Shown: piece by piece, positions 16,370-24,446 of the stretch
Layout: the number at the start of each line of letters is the position of its first letter
Numbering within the stretch: the first letter of the stretch is position 1
From: Bacillota bacterium
GTDB taxonomy: Bacteria; Bacillota; Clostridia; Christensenellales; Aristaeellaceae
Assembly: GCA_023444095.1 (NCBI GenBank)
Contig: JAEZRP010000036.1
Span: 62,001 to 126,000 of the forward strand
DNA: 64,000 bases
Direction of reading: 5' to 3'
Translations under genes and position numbers: made by a program
Notes under the pieces: generated by a model
Database searches by the model: none
What the model was told of the DNA's origin: nothing
Seen by the model: only the letters and a program-made list of their open reading frames with translations

Positions 16370-18161
16370 GTTCCCGCCTCCTTTTCTCAAGCCAGATCAT
16401 GAGGACGCTCACGTCCCCCGGCGAAACTCCGGGAATGCGCGACGCCTGTCCAAGCGACGCGGGCCGCGCCTTCTGGAGCTTCTGCCGGGCCTCGATCCGA
16501 AGCCCCGTGAGTGCCGCATAGTCCGCGTCCTCGGGCATCCGCGCGTCCTCCATTTTCCGGAAGCGCCTTTCGTCCGCCGTCTGGCGGCGGATGTAGCCGT
16601 CGTATTTGATCTCCGTCTCCACCTGACTGACCGTCTGCGGGTCGAGCGCCGGTAAGTCCGGGCACTGCGCGCGCAGGTCGGCATAGGAGGTTTCAGGCCG
16701 TCGAAGCTTTTCCGTCATGCGCCATTTTTCGACGTCCGCGATGGCCGCGTCCGTCTTCTCGCGCCTTTTCTGCATTTTTTCGTAGCGTTCCCGCGTCGCG
16801 AGTCCGGCGCGAAAGCCCCGCTCCGTGAGCCGGAAGTCCGCGTTATCCTGCCGGAGAAGCAGCCGGTATTCCGCGCGCGAGGTCATCATGCGGTAGGGCT
16901 CGTCCACGCCCTTCGTGACGAGGTCGTCCACGAGAACCCCGATGTAGCCGTCCGCGCGGCCCAGGATCAGCGGCTCCTCGCCGCGCAGATACAGAGACGC
17001 GTTGATCCCCGCGTACACGCCCTGCGCGGCGGCCTCCTCGTAGCCCGAGGTTCCGTTTACCTGCCCGGCGAGGTAGAGCCCCGCGATGTTTTTTGCGCCG
17101 AGAGAGAGCGTGAGTTCCGTCGGATCGACGCAGTCGTACTCGATGGCGTAGGCGAGGCGCAGAAGTTCCGCGTTCTCGAGTCCCGGCACGGATCGGTAGA
17201 TCATGCGCTGCACGTCCTCGGGCATCGACGTCGACATGCCCTGCGCGTACCACTCGACGGTGGAGAGGCCCTCCGGCTCCAGGAAGATGGGGTGCCGCTC
17301 CTTGTCCGAAAAGCGCACGACCTTGTCCTCGATGGAGGGGCAGTAGCGCGCGCCGGTGCCCCTGATGGCCCCCGAGTACATGGGCGCGCGGGAGAGGTTT
17401 TCATGGATGATTCTGTGCGTCTCTTCGGCCGTGTAGGTGAGATAACACACCGCGCGGTTTTTGAGCGGCGCGGGGTCGGTGAGAAACGAGAACGGCGTGA
17501 TCGGGTCGTCGCCCGGCTGAAGCTCCATTTTGGAAAAGTCGATGGTCCGCCCGTCGAGCCGCGCGGGCGTGCCCGTCTTGAACCGCCGGACGGAGAAGCC
17601 GAGGTCCACAAGGTTTTTGGTCAGATGGTTCGCCGCGAGGAGCCCCTGCGGGCCGCCGTTCCATCGGCACTCTCCGATAATGATCCGGCTGTTCAGGTAT
17701 ACCCCGGCGCACACGACCACCGCGCGGCAGGCGATCTCACTCCCTGTCGTGGTCGCGACGCCCGTTACTTTGCCGTTTGTTGTCAGAATCTCGCGCGCCT
17801 CGGCCTGCCGGAGATGAAGGTGCTCGCACGCGTCCACGGCTCTGCGCATGCGAAGCTGATAGGCCGTCTTGTCCGCCTGTGCGCGCAGGGAGTGAACCGC
17901 CGGACCCTTCGCGGTGTTGAGCATGCGCGACTGGATGAAAACGTCGTCCGTCGCCAATCCCATTTCTCCGCCCAGCGCGTCGAGTTCGCGCACCAAATGC
18001 CCCTTTCCCGTCCCGCCGATGGAGGGATTGCAGGGCATCATGGCGAGTGCATCGAGGTTCAACGTCAAAAGAAGCGTCTCATGCCCCATGCGAGCGAGGG
18101 CCAGCGCGGCCTCGCAGCCCGCGTGCCCCGCGCCGATTACGATTACATCAAAAAAATCCAT
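16362..18161 (-). CDS. mnmG: tRNA uridine-5-carboxymethylaminomethyl modification enzyme MnmG (GidA)
   Basis: 599 residues, slightly below the usual ~625. With MnmE it makes the cmnm5 modification at U34 of tRNAs. The FAD-binding N terminus DVIVIGAGHAGCEAA is intact, as are PCNPSIGGTGKGHLVREID-type and GTPARLDG segments. The C-terminal helical MnmE-binding region (IPGVSPGDVSVL) is present. I chose the ATG at 18161 because family members start two to four residues before DVIVIG; the GGGAGG upstream is rather far (13 bases). mnmE is not adjacent. The start is 22 bases after the stop of the PfkB kinase. Confidence 0.95.
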   Translation of the reverse strand: MDFFDVIVIGAGHAGCEAALALARMGHETLLLTLNLDALAMMPCNPSIGGTGKGHLVRELDALGGEMGLATDDVFIQSRMLNTAKGPAVHSLRAQADKTAYQLRMRRAVDACEHLHLRQAEAREILTTNGKVTGVATTTGSEIACRAVVVCAGVYLNSRIIIGECRWNGGPQGLLAANHLTKNLVDLGFSVRRFKTGTPARLDGRTIDFSKMELQPGDDPITPFSFLTDPAPLKNRAVCYLTYTAEETHRIIHENLSRAPMYSGAIRGTGARYCPSIEDKVVRFSDKERHPIFLEPEGLSTVEWYAQGMSTSMPEDVQRMIYRSVPGLENAELLRLAYAIEYDCVDPTELTLSLGAKNIAGLYLAGQVNGTSGYEEAAAQGVYAGINASLYLRGEEPLILGRADGYIGVLVDDLVTKGVDEPYRMMTSRAEYRLLLRQDNADFRLTERGFRAGLATRERYEKMQKRREKTDAAIADVEKWRMTEKLRRPETSYADLRAQCPDLPALDPQTVSQVETEIKYDGYIRRQTADERRFRKMEDARMPEDADYAALTGLRIEARQKLQKARPASLGQASRIPGVSPGDVSVLMIWLEKRRREHA

Positions 18162-18183
18162 TGGTAAGAAGGCATCCTCCCGT

Positions 18184-19080
18184 TCAGACCAGTTGCCACC
18201 CGAGCACATCCTCGACGTCCGATTTCGTCACCCGCGCGGCGGGGAACATCGCGGCGTTCGCGGCTCCGGCGGCGCAGGCAATCATAAGGGACGTTTCGAG
18301 GGCATACCCCTTGACGGAGGCGTATAAAAATCCCGCGACGAAGCTGTCGCCCGAACCGACCGCGTTCACCGTTTTGACGCGCGGGGCGGGGCAGTAGATC
18401 TCCGAATCCTGCGTCACAAAGCAGCAGCCGTCCGCGCCCATGGACGCGAGCACGGATTTGATTCCGCGATTGACTGCCTCCCGCGCCGCCGCCGCGACGT
18501 CCTCAATGCCCGTGAGGGCGAAAAGCTCCGCCTGATTGGGCTTGAGAAGGTCGGGACGCGCCTGCGCGCCATAGAAGAGCGCCGGGCCGTTGGAATCGAG
18601 CAGCACCGGGATGCCTTGCGCCTTTGCCCGCGCGAGGATCCCCGGCACGCGCCTCGCCGCCGCCTCGCAGCTCGCCGAGCCGCAGACTGCGACCGCCTGT
18701 GCCGACGGGAGCAGTTCGTCAACCGCAGCGTCGATCCCGTCGAGTTCCTCCTCGGAAAGAGGCCCGCCGCGCGCGTAATCGACCCTCTGCTCGCAGTCGT
18801 CCGCGCGCACGTATGTGTCGATCACCCGCATGGGGGACTGGACTTTTACGGGGCAAAGGGAAATCCCCTCGTCCTGCGCGAGGCGCTGAAACGCCGCGCC
18901 CGTTTCGCCCCCTACGGGGCAGATGGCGACCGCGGAGACGCCGAGGTTTCCAAGAACGCGCGCGACGTTCACGCCCTTGCCGCCCGTCTGCGCCTCGATT
19001 TTATGGGGCTTGCCCCCGTGCTCGTTCACCCACAGCGTGCGGTCGAGGCAGGGGTTGAATGTAACGGTCAAAATCTCCAT
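18184..19080 (-). CDS. PfkB-family phosphosugar kinase (1-phosphofructokinase / tagatose-6-phosphate kinase type)
   Basis: 298 residues. The N terminus ILTVTFNPCLDRT and TGGKGVNVARVLGNLG identify the FruK/LacC subgroup of PfkB kinases, which phosphorylate fructose-1-phosphate or tagatose-6-phosphate. NAVGSGDSFVAGFL holds the catalytic Asp. No PTS or repressor gene is adjacent, so the substrate cannot be fixed. Two in-frame ATGs lie 9 bases apart. I prefer the inner one (19080), since the outer one overlaps a TATAAT sequence at 19088-19093. It precedes mnmG and rsmG in one direction and may share their transcript. Confidence 0.87.
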   Translation of the reverse strand: MEILTVTFNPCLDRTLWVNEHGGKPHKIEAQTGGKGVNVARVLGNLGVSAVAICPVGGETGAAFQRLAQDEGISLCPVKVQSPMRVIDTYVRADDCEQRVDYARGGPLSEEELDGIDAAVDELLPSAQAVAVCGSASCEAAARRVPGILARAKAQGIPVLLDSNGPALFYGAQARPDLLKPNQAELFALTGIEDVAAAAREAVNRGIKSVLASMGADGCCFVTQDSEIYCPAPRVKTVNAVGSGDSFVAGFLYASVKGYALETSLMIACAAGAANAAMFPAARVTKSDVEDVLGWQLV

Positions 19081-19149
19081 GCCCTCCATTATACCGCACG
19101 CCCGGCGCGCCGCCGGATCGGAACGAAAATTTTACGGGGAGGAATCCGC

Positions 19150-19377
19150 ATGGCGGCTGTTCCGCTGACCGCCTCGAGGGGCGGCGTGATCGTCAGGGTA
19201 TCGCTCGGAACCGCGGCGCGCAGGCGGCTCGTCGAGATGGGTGCGACCCCCGGCGCGTACGTCGAAGTCATTCGGCGCGCGCCGCTCGGCGATCCCATCC
19301 AGATCTCTCTGCGGGGTTCCGCCGTCACGCTGCGCCGGGAGGACGCCGCCGAAATCTTCGTGGAGGAACGAAAATGA
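19150..19377 (+). CDS. feoA: FeoA-type SH3-like protein (first Feo locus)
   Basis: 75 residues, one FeoA domain: LTASRGGVIVRVSL, RRRLVEMGATPGAYVEVIRRAPLGDPIQI, and a C-terminal strand pair. FeoA is a small cytosolic beta-barrel that assists the FeoB ferrous iron transporter. The ATG has GGGGAGG 7 bases upstream. The stop overlaps the feoB start (ATGA), so the two are translationally coupled. No DtxR-like operator was found upstream, unlike at the second Feo locus. Confidence 0.88.
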   Translation: MAAVPLTASRGGVIVRVSLGTAARRRLVEMGATPGAYVEVIRRAPLGDPIQISLRGSAVTLRREDAAEIFVEERK

Positions 19378-21272
19378 CGTACACCGTCTGCCTTGCGGGC
19401 AATCCAAACTGCGGAAAGACGACCCTCTTCAACGCGCTTACGGGCGCGAACCAGTACGTGGGCAACTGGCCGGGCGTGACGGTCGAGCGCAAGGAGGCCA
19501 AGCTCAGCCTGAACGGCGACGAGATCCGCGTCGTCGATCTGCCGGGCGTCTACTCGCTCTCGCCCTATTCCATTGAGGAGAAGATCACGCGCGACTACAT
19601 CGATTCGGGCGCGGCGGATGTGGTGATCGACATCGTGGACGCGACGAACCTCGAGCGCAACCTCTACCTCACGCTCCAGCTTCTCGAGCGCGGGCGGCGC
19701 GTGGTGATCGCGCTCAACCTGATGGACGAACTCGAGAAGCGCGGCATCAAACCGGACGCCGGGCGGCTGTCGGATGCGCTCGGCGCGCCCGTCGCGCCCA
19801 TCTCCGCCAAGAAAAACCGGGGAATCGACGACCTCATGGCGGCGGTCGCGCGCGTCGCGCGCGAAAAAAAAGCGCCCGACGCGCGGCTCGCGTTTGCGCG
19901 GTACGACAGGGCGGCCTTCCGTGCGGCGGAGCGCGCGTGCGGCGGGGACTGGGCGCGGGCAGGGGAGATCGACGAGAGCGGCGATGGACTCATCACGTTC
20001 GCCAAAGCGCGCTACGACCGGATCGAGGCGGCGCTCGCCGAGGCGGGGTTCCCGCGCGGCGCGTATCAAAGGACCGCCTCCGACGCGGCGGACGGCATCG
20101 TCATGAACCGCTACCTCGCGTATCCGCTCTTCTTCGCGTTCATGGCGTTCATGTTTCTGATTACCTTCGGCGCGCCGGGCGAGGGGTTGCGCGCCCTCAT
20201 GGAACGCGTGATCTCACTCGCGGGCAGGGGCGCGGGATTCCTTCTGGATGCTTCGCATGCGCCCGCATGGGCGCGCTCGCTCGCGGTCGACGGGGTGATC
20301 GCGGGCGTGGGCGGCGTGCTGGCGTTCTTGCCGCAGATATTGCTCCTGTTCTTCTGCATGTCGGTGATGGAGGATTCGGGCTACATGGCGCGCGCGGCGT
20401 TCATGACGGACCGGCCGCTCCGCAGGCTCGGGCTCTCGGGCCGGTCGTTCATTCCGATGCTGATGGGCTTTGGCTGCACGACGACGGCGGTCATCGCGGC
20501 GCGCGGCGTGGAGAACGAGCGCGACCGGCGCATGACCATCATGCTCACGCCCTACATGTCCTGTGGAGCGAAGCTGCCCGTGTACGCGCTGTTTGCGGCG
20601 GCGTTCTTCCCGGCCTCACGCGCGGGAGTGGTATTGGGGCTATACGCGCTCGGCGTGCTCGTGATGGCGCTCGCGGGCGCCGCGATGCGCAGGGTCTGGT
20701 TTCGAACGGGGGAGACGCCGTTCGTGATGGAGCTGCCGGAGTATCGCATGCCGACGGTGAAGTCGGTCCTCAGAAGGCTCTCCGACCGGGCGCGCGACTT
20801 TATGACGCGCGCGGGCACGATCATCTTCGCGATGAGCGTCCTCATCTGGTTTCTGCGCGCGTTCACGCCGAGGCTCGTTCCGACGGGAGAAATCGGAGCG
20901 TCCATGCTCGGCGCGCTGGGCGCGCTCGTGAGCCCGGTCTTTGCTCCGCTGGGCTTCGGCGACGCCGCCAAGTGTGTGGCGCTCGTTGCGGGCATGGTGG
21001 CCAAGGAAGCCGTCGTCTCGACCATGCGGGTGATCTATGCCGCGGCGGACGCGGGCGCGCTCGTCGCCACGCTCAGCGACCATTTCACGCGCGCGTCGGC
21101 GGTTTCGTACCTGGTGTTCATCCTGCTCTACACGCCTTGCGCCTCCGCGCTCGCGGCCATGCGGCGGGAGCTAGGCACGGCGCGCTGGCTCCTGCGCGCG
21201 GCGCTCTCGCAGCTCGCCGTAGCCTGGGCGTTCGCCTTCGTCGCCTACCGACTCGCGCTTCTCGTCTTTTGA
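19374..21272 (+). CDS. feoB: FeoB ferrous iron transporter (first Feo locus, short form)
   Basis: 632 residues, shorter than the typical 650-780. The N-terminal G domain has Walker A GNPNCGKTTLFN (G1), the G3 box DLPGVYSLSP and the G4 box NLMD. A GDI-like helical segment is followed by two Gate domains and a nucleoside-recognition fold core in about 8-10 membrane helices (PMLMGFGCTTTAVIAARG, TPYMSCGAKLPVYALF). It imports Fe2+, or possibly another divalent metal, across the inner membrane. It differs clearly from the second FeoB at 32451 in length and regulation. Confidence 0.94.
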   Translation: MTYTVCLAGNPNCGKTTLFNALTGANQYVGNWPGVTVERKEAKLSLNGDEIRVVDLPGVYSLSPYSIEEKITRDYIDSGAADVVIDIVDATNLERNLYLTLQLLERGRRVVIALNLMDELEKRGIKPDAGRLSDALGAPVAPISAKKNRGIDDLMAAVARVAREKKAPDARLAFARYDRAAFRAAERACGGDWARAGEIDESGDGLITFAKARYDRIEAALAEAGFPRGAYQRTASDAADGIVMNRYLAYPLFFAFMAFMFLITFGAPGEGLRALMERVISLAGRGAGFLLDASHAPAWARSLAVDGVIAGVGGVLAFLPQILLLFFCMSVMEDSGYMARAAFMTDRPLRRLGLSGRSFIPMLMGFGCTTTAVIAARGVENERDRRMTIMLTPYMSCGAKLPVYALFAAAFFPASRAGVVLGLYALGVLVMALAGAAMRRVWFRTGETPFVMELPEYRMPTVKSVLRRLSDRARDFMTRAGTIIFAMSVLIWFLRAFTPRLVPTGEIGASMLGALGALVSPVFAPLGFGDAAKCVALVAGMVAKEAVVSTMRVIYAAADAGALVATLSDHFTRASAVSYLVFILLYTPCASALAAMRRELGTARWLLRAALSQLAVAWAFAFVAYRLALLVF

Positions 21273-21275
21273 GGA

Positions 21276-21788
21276 TCAATCGATCTGCAGCCGTCCGTTG
21301 CCGTCGTATTTCTTGTCGAGCGCGGCGCGCGTGTCCTGAACGGCCTGAAGCATGAGTTTCGCCGCGTCCTCGGTCGAGCGGCCCGCGCGGAACGCCTCGT
21401 CGTATGCGCTGAACGCCTGGTCAAGCTCCGCGACGAGCGCGTCGGACAGGATTTCATACCGCGCGCCATACGCCCCCGCCATGGCCTCGTTGAGCGCGAG
21501 CGCCTGCGCGTAGTACGTCTTCATCGCGGGCAGGATCTCGCCTTCCACGTCCGCGCCTGCGAGCGCGGCATCGTCGTATTTGAGCGCCATCATGTATGCC
21601 GCGCTGTACAGATTTTCGCCCACGGCCTCCCGCGATTGTGCATATTTTCTTCGCATATTGGATGCATTGGATGTGGATATGCAGCCCCAGACGACGACCG
21701 CTACGAGCAGAACAGCCAGGCCGAACCGTGCGATCACCCGCCAGTTCAGCCCTTGTATCAGCGACGCCTTGTCCTTGATGCGATCCAT
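21276..21788 (-). CDS. Membrane-anchored protein with external helical domain, unknown function
   Basis: 170 residues. I chose the ATG at 21788 because AGGGGG lies 6 bases upstream; the frame stays open for 74 more codons but only through an AT-rich region of unlike composition. A short cytosolic tail (MDRIKDKASLIQGLNWR) precedes one transmembrane helix (residues ~18-38). About 130 residues of charged helices follow (ALKYDDAALAGADVEGE, DQAFSAYDEAFRAGRS), reminiscent of LemA-like helical bundles but without a family signature. The gene is convergent with feoB, three bases between stops. Confidence 0.65.
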   Translation of the reverse strand: MDRIKDKASLIQGLNWRVIARFGLAVLLVAVVVWGCISTSNASNMRRKYAQSREAVGENLYSAAYMMALKYDDAALAGADVEGEILPAMKTYYAQALALNEAMAGAYGARYEILSDALVAELDQAFSAYDEAFRAGRSTEDAAKLMLQAVQDTRAALDKKYDGNGRLQID

Positions 21789-21789
21789 A

Positions 21790-21975
21790 TAAATCCCCCT
21801 ATCAATCTGTATACCGTTGTATATACGGCGCGTGTGCCGTGTATATTCATTGAATATGCAATATAAATATACGACAATTTCCTTCGTTTTCCTGCGCCCG
21901 ATTTTGAAGATAATGTATATATGCACGGTATATTCGCTGTATTTATAACATAATTTATGCAACTGGTCATCGTTT
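21790..21975. promoter_or_regulatory. AT-rich island with repeated GTATAT motifs
   Basis: In a GC-rich genome this stretch upstream of the membrane-anchored gene is strikingly AT-rich. It carries several copies of (G/T)GTATAT(A/T). Two longer near-copies are TGCCGTGTATATTC (21835-21848) and TGCACGGTATATTC (21923-21936), 88 bases apart. GTATATACGGC followed by GCCGTGTATAT forms an imperfect inverted repeat. It may hold the promoter and regulator-binding sites. Confidence 0.4.
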
Positions 21976-22012
21976 GAGAACAGCGCGCGCATGATTTCGT
22001 CAAATTTCATCG

Positions 22013-22041
22013 TTGCGTCAAAAATAAGGCGATGCTATAAT
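22013..22041 (+). promoter_or_regulatory. Promoter of the aldo/keto reductase gene
   Basis: TTGCGT (22013-22018), 17-base spacer, TATAAT (22036-22041) with an extended TGC. Transcription would start near 22048, which makes the GTG at 22063 the first usable start. Confidence 0.7.
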
Positions 22042-22062
22042 AAACGAAAGGGAGATGATCTT

Positions 22063-23016
22063 GTGCGGTATCGGAATTTTCTGGGACGCAAAACGTCCGT
22101 GATCGTGATGGGGTCGACGGGGATCGGATTTGATTTTTCGCAGAAGCAGACGAACGAATTTCTCGACGCGTACGCGGCGCTCGGTGGGAACTTCATCGAC
22201 ACCGCTCGCGTGTACGGCGACTTTTCCGGCGGCGTGTGCGGGATTTCCGAGCGCGCGATCGGCAACTGGATGGCCGCGCGCCACAACCGGGATTCCCTCG
22301 TCATCGGCACCAAGGGCGGGCACCCGCTTCTCACCTCCATGAACGTCGGCCGCCTCGACCGGGAGAGCCTGAAAAGCGACATCGCCGAGAGCCTCGCCGA
22401 CCTCATGACGGACCGCGTGGACATCTACTGGCTCCACCGCGACGACGTCTCGCGCCCCGTGGGAGACATCCTCGAGACGCTCAACGGTTTCATAGAATCG
22501 GGCCTCTCGCGCGCCATCGGCGTCTCCAACTGGTCGCCCGCGCGCATCCGGGAGGCGAATGAATACGCGGCCGCGCACAGCCTCGTCGGCTTCGTCGCCA
22601 ATCAGCCGCAGTTCTCCCTCGCGCGTCAGGCGCTCGTGGAGGACCCGACGCTCTATCAGATGGACGCCGCGATGTACGACTTCCACCTGGAAACCAAGCT
22701 TGCCTGCATTCCATTTTCTTCTCAGGCAAAGGGCTTTTTCATCAAGCTCTTCGAGTCTGGCGCGGACGCGCTTCCCGACAAGGCAAAGCGCCGCTTCCTC
22801 ACGCCCGATAACCTCGCCGTGTACGACCGCCTGCTCGCGCTCTCCCGCGAGACGGGCTACACTGTCGGCGCGCTCTCCCTCGCGTATCTCACCTGCCAGC
22901 CCTTCGATGTCTTCCCCATCGTCGGCGTGAGCCGCCTCTCCCAGATCGAGGCCCTCCGCGAAGCAGGGGACGCCGTCATCACCGTGGAGCAGGCGCAGGG
23001 GTTACGGAGGCCGTGA
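22063..23016 (+). CDS. Aldo/keto reductase family oxidoreductase
   Basis: 317 residues from a GTG start at 22063 (GGGAGATG upstream); the ATG at 21991 lies upstream of the likely promoter. It is a TIM-barrel NAD(P)H-dependent carbonyl reductase. The catalytic tetrad appears as DTARVYG (Asp, Tyr), IGTKGG (Lys) and WLHRDD (His). A C-terminal NAD(P)-binding segment is VGVSRLSQIEALREA. Substrate unknown; many such clostridial proteins act on sugar or inositol-type compounds. A strong hairpin terminator follows. Confidence 0.88.
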   Translation: MRYRNFLGRKTSVIVMGSTGIGFDFSQKQTNEFLDAYAALGGNFIDTARVYGDFSGGVCGISERAIGNWMAARHNRDSLVIGTKGGHPLLTSMNVGRLDRESLKSDIAESLADLMTDRVDIYWLHRDDVSRPVGDILETLNGFIESGLSRAIGVSNWSPARIREANEYAAAHSLVGFVANQPQFSLARQALVEDPTLYQMDAAMYDFHLETKLACIPFSSQAKGFFIKLFESGADALPDKAKRRFLTPDNLAVYDRLLALSRETGYTVGALSLAYLTCQPFDVFPIVGVSRLSQIEALREAGDAVITVEQAQGLRRP

Positions 23017-23099
23017 GTGACGCCTGGGCGCTGCCCCGAATTCCGCTCAAATGCAGTTGATCCCTGAGAATTCAAACTGGGTGAAAATGAGAGAAATGC

Positions 23100-23142
23100 A
23101 TCGTCGCTCCGGGAGGCCCAAGCCCCCGGGGCGACGATTTTG
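23100..23142 (+). terminator. Terminator of the aldo/keto reductase gene
   Basis: A long hairpin with an outer 8-bp stem (ATCGTCGC/GCGACGAT) and an inner CCGGG/CCCGG pair, ending in TTTT. Confidence 0.75.
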
Positions 23143-23170
23143 CGACGAATCATATGAAGTTGATATGAGT

Positions 23171-23228
23171 TTGGGATTCCAAAGGGCGCGAGCCCTTTGG
23201 CGGGAGTCCCAGCGCCCTCGGCGTTTCC
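23171..23228 (-). repeat. Intergenic hairpin repeat, copy A
   Basis: The core TGGGATTCCAAAGGG, an 8-bp stem (CCAAAGGG 23179-23186 with CCCTTTGG 23193-23200), then GCGGGA...CGGCGTT. It lies 8 bases beyond the stop of the minus-strand methyltransferase gene. Closely similar sequences are found at 24372 and 46000, also directly behind minus-strand genes. Confidence 0.6.
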
Positions 23229-23235
23229 TTCCTGC

Positions 23236-24213
23236 CTACTTCCGCGCGACGAGGATCGCCGCTTTTTTGCCGTTGACGAGGATGTCGTATCGCTGCATGA
23301 GGTCGAGGGGGGAATCTTTGAGCGCTTTCCCGAATTCATCCTTCATGGCGGTCAGGAGAACCAGCGTCCCATAAGGCGCAAGGATGCGCGCAAGGCTCTC
23401 GACGACCTCCCGCGCGAACGACTCCGGGTCGCCCTTCAGCGGCTTGTAGAGGCCCCACGGCGGATCGGTGGCGATTTCGGTGAACTCGCCTTCGGAGAAC
23501 CGCTCGCCGAGCCGGGTGGCGTCGAGCCGCTCGATCTCCGCGCGCGAGGGAATGCGCGTGCGGAGCTTGCGAACGGCGTTCTCGTCCGCGTCGGAGAGGA
23601 ACACGCGCTTCGACTTCCCGAGCGCCATGCGCGCCACGCCGATCGCCCCGGAGCCCGCGAACGGATCCAGGAACGATCCGTTCTCCTCTGGCTTCGCGAG
23701 GTAAGCCATGCAGCTCGCCACGGCGGGGGAGAGCTCGCCCTTCTTTGTCGGGCGCGGCTTCGTAAGCCGGAGAAGCAGCATCGCGCTCCCCTCGCTTCGC
23801 CGCAGGGCGAGCAGCTCCGTCTGGGGATTCAGGCGGTCGTTCTTCACGCGGATCGAGTGCTCGAATGCCTCGCGGTACTCCTTTTCGACGCCCTCGAGTC
23901 TGTTCGCATCCGCGAACATCGCCCGGAAGCTCTCGAAGCCATATTCGCGCATGGCGCGCTCCGCGTCCGCGAGCACGCGCCGTTCCGAGAGGAACATCTT
24001 TGCCGCGTGCGTGACCGAGCCGCAGCGGTCGACGCGCGCGATCTGCAAATAGGTATTTGTAAATCCCGCGCATTCGGGCCGGTCGGTCTTCGCGGCGTAG
24101 AGCACCGCGCCGGGCATCACCGCCTTCGCCGAGAACCCCGGCACGACCCTCTCTGCGAGCCGCTTCGCCGGTTCCTCGAGCCCCGCGGGGCATGTGGAGT
24201 AAAATAACCTCAT
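23236..24213 (-). CDS. Putative RNA methyltransferase (THUMP/RlmL/Trm11-like)
   Basis: 325 residues. The N-terminal half (MRLFYSTCPAGLEEPAKRLAER) resembles the THUMP-bearing part of RlmL/Trm-type enzymes. The C-terminal half is a Rossmann SAM-dependent methyltransferase with FLDPFAGSGAIGVARM (motif I) and ATDPPWGLY, a DPPW-type catalytic motif used for exocyclic amino groups of bases. The likely substrate is guanine in rRNA or tRNA. The ATG at 24213 has GAGAGG 6 bases upstream. It stands alone on the minus strand, followed by repeat copy A. Confidence 0.82.
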   Translation of the reverse strand: MRLFYSTCPAGLEEPAKRLAERVVPGFSAKAVMPGAVLYAAKTDRPECAGFTNTYLQIARVDRCGSVTHAAKMFLSERRVLADAERAMREYGFESFRAMFADANRLEGVEKEYREAFEHSIRVKNDRLNPQTELLALRRSEGSAMLLLRLTKPRPTKKGELSPAVASCMAYLAKPEENGSFLDPFAGSGAIGVARMALGKSKRVFLSDADENAVRKLRTRIPSRAEIERLDATRLGERFSEGEFTEIATDPPWGLYKPLKGDPESFAREVVESLARILAPYGTLVLLTAMKDEFGKALKDSPLDLMQRYDILVNGKKAAILVARK

Positions 24214-24371
24214 AACGCACCTCTCGTCCAGTCCTCGTTTTTCCCCGTAACCCATCCGAGGTGGGCGGGGAGCGTACTTTCACAGCCCTGTCGGTCTTCC
24301 TTAAGCTGAATTCGGCGGCTCAGGGTTGGACCCCGAGCCGTCGACGGACAATCATCCATTATTTCCCATCA

Positions 24372-24430
24372 TGGGATCTTAAGGGCCAGTGGCCCTTGAG
24401 CGGGGCGCGAGGGCGACGCCCCCGGCGTTC
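24372..24430 (-). repeat. Intergenic hairpin repeat, copy B
   Basis: TGGGATCTTAAGGGCC, stem AAGGGCC (24381-24387) with GGCCCTT (24391-24397), then GCGGGG...CCGGCGTT, matching copy A in order and spacing. It lies 17 bases behind the stop of the minus-strand Gfo/Idh/MocA gene. Confidence 0.6.
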
Positions 24431-24446
24431 TCCCGTTCTTTCTCCG

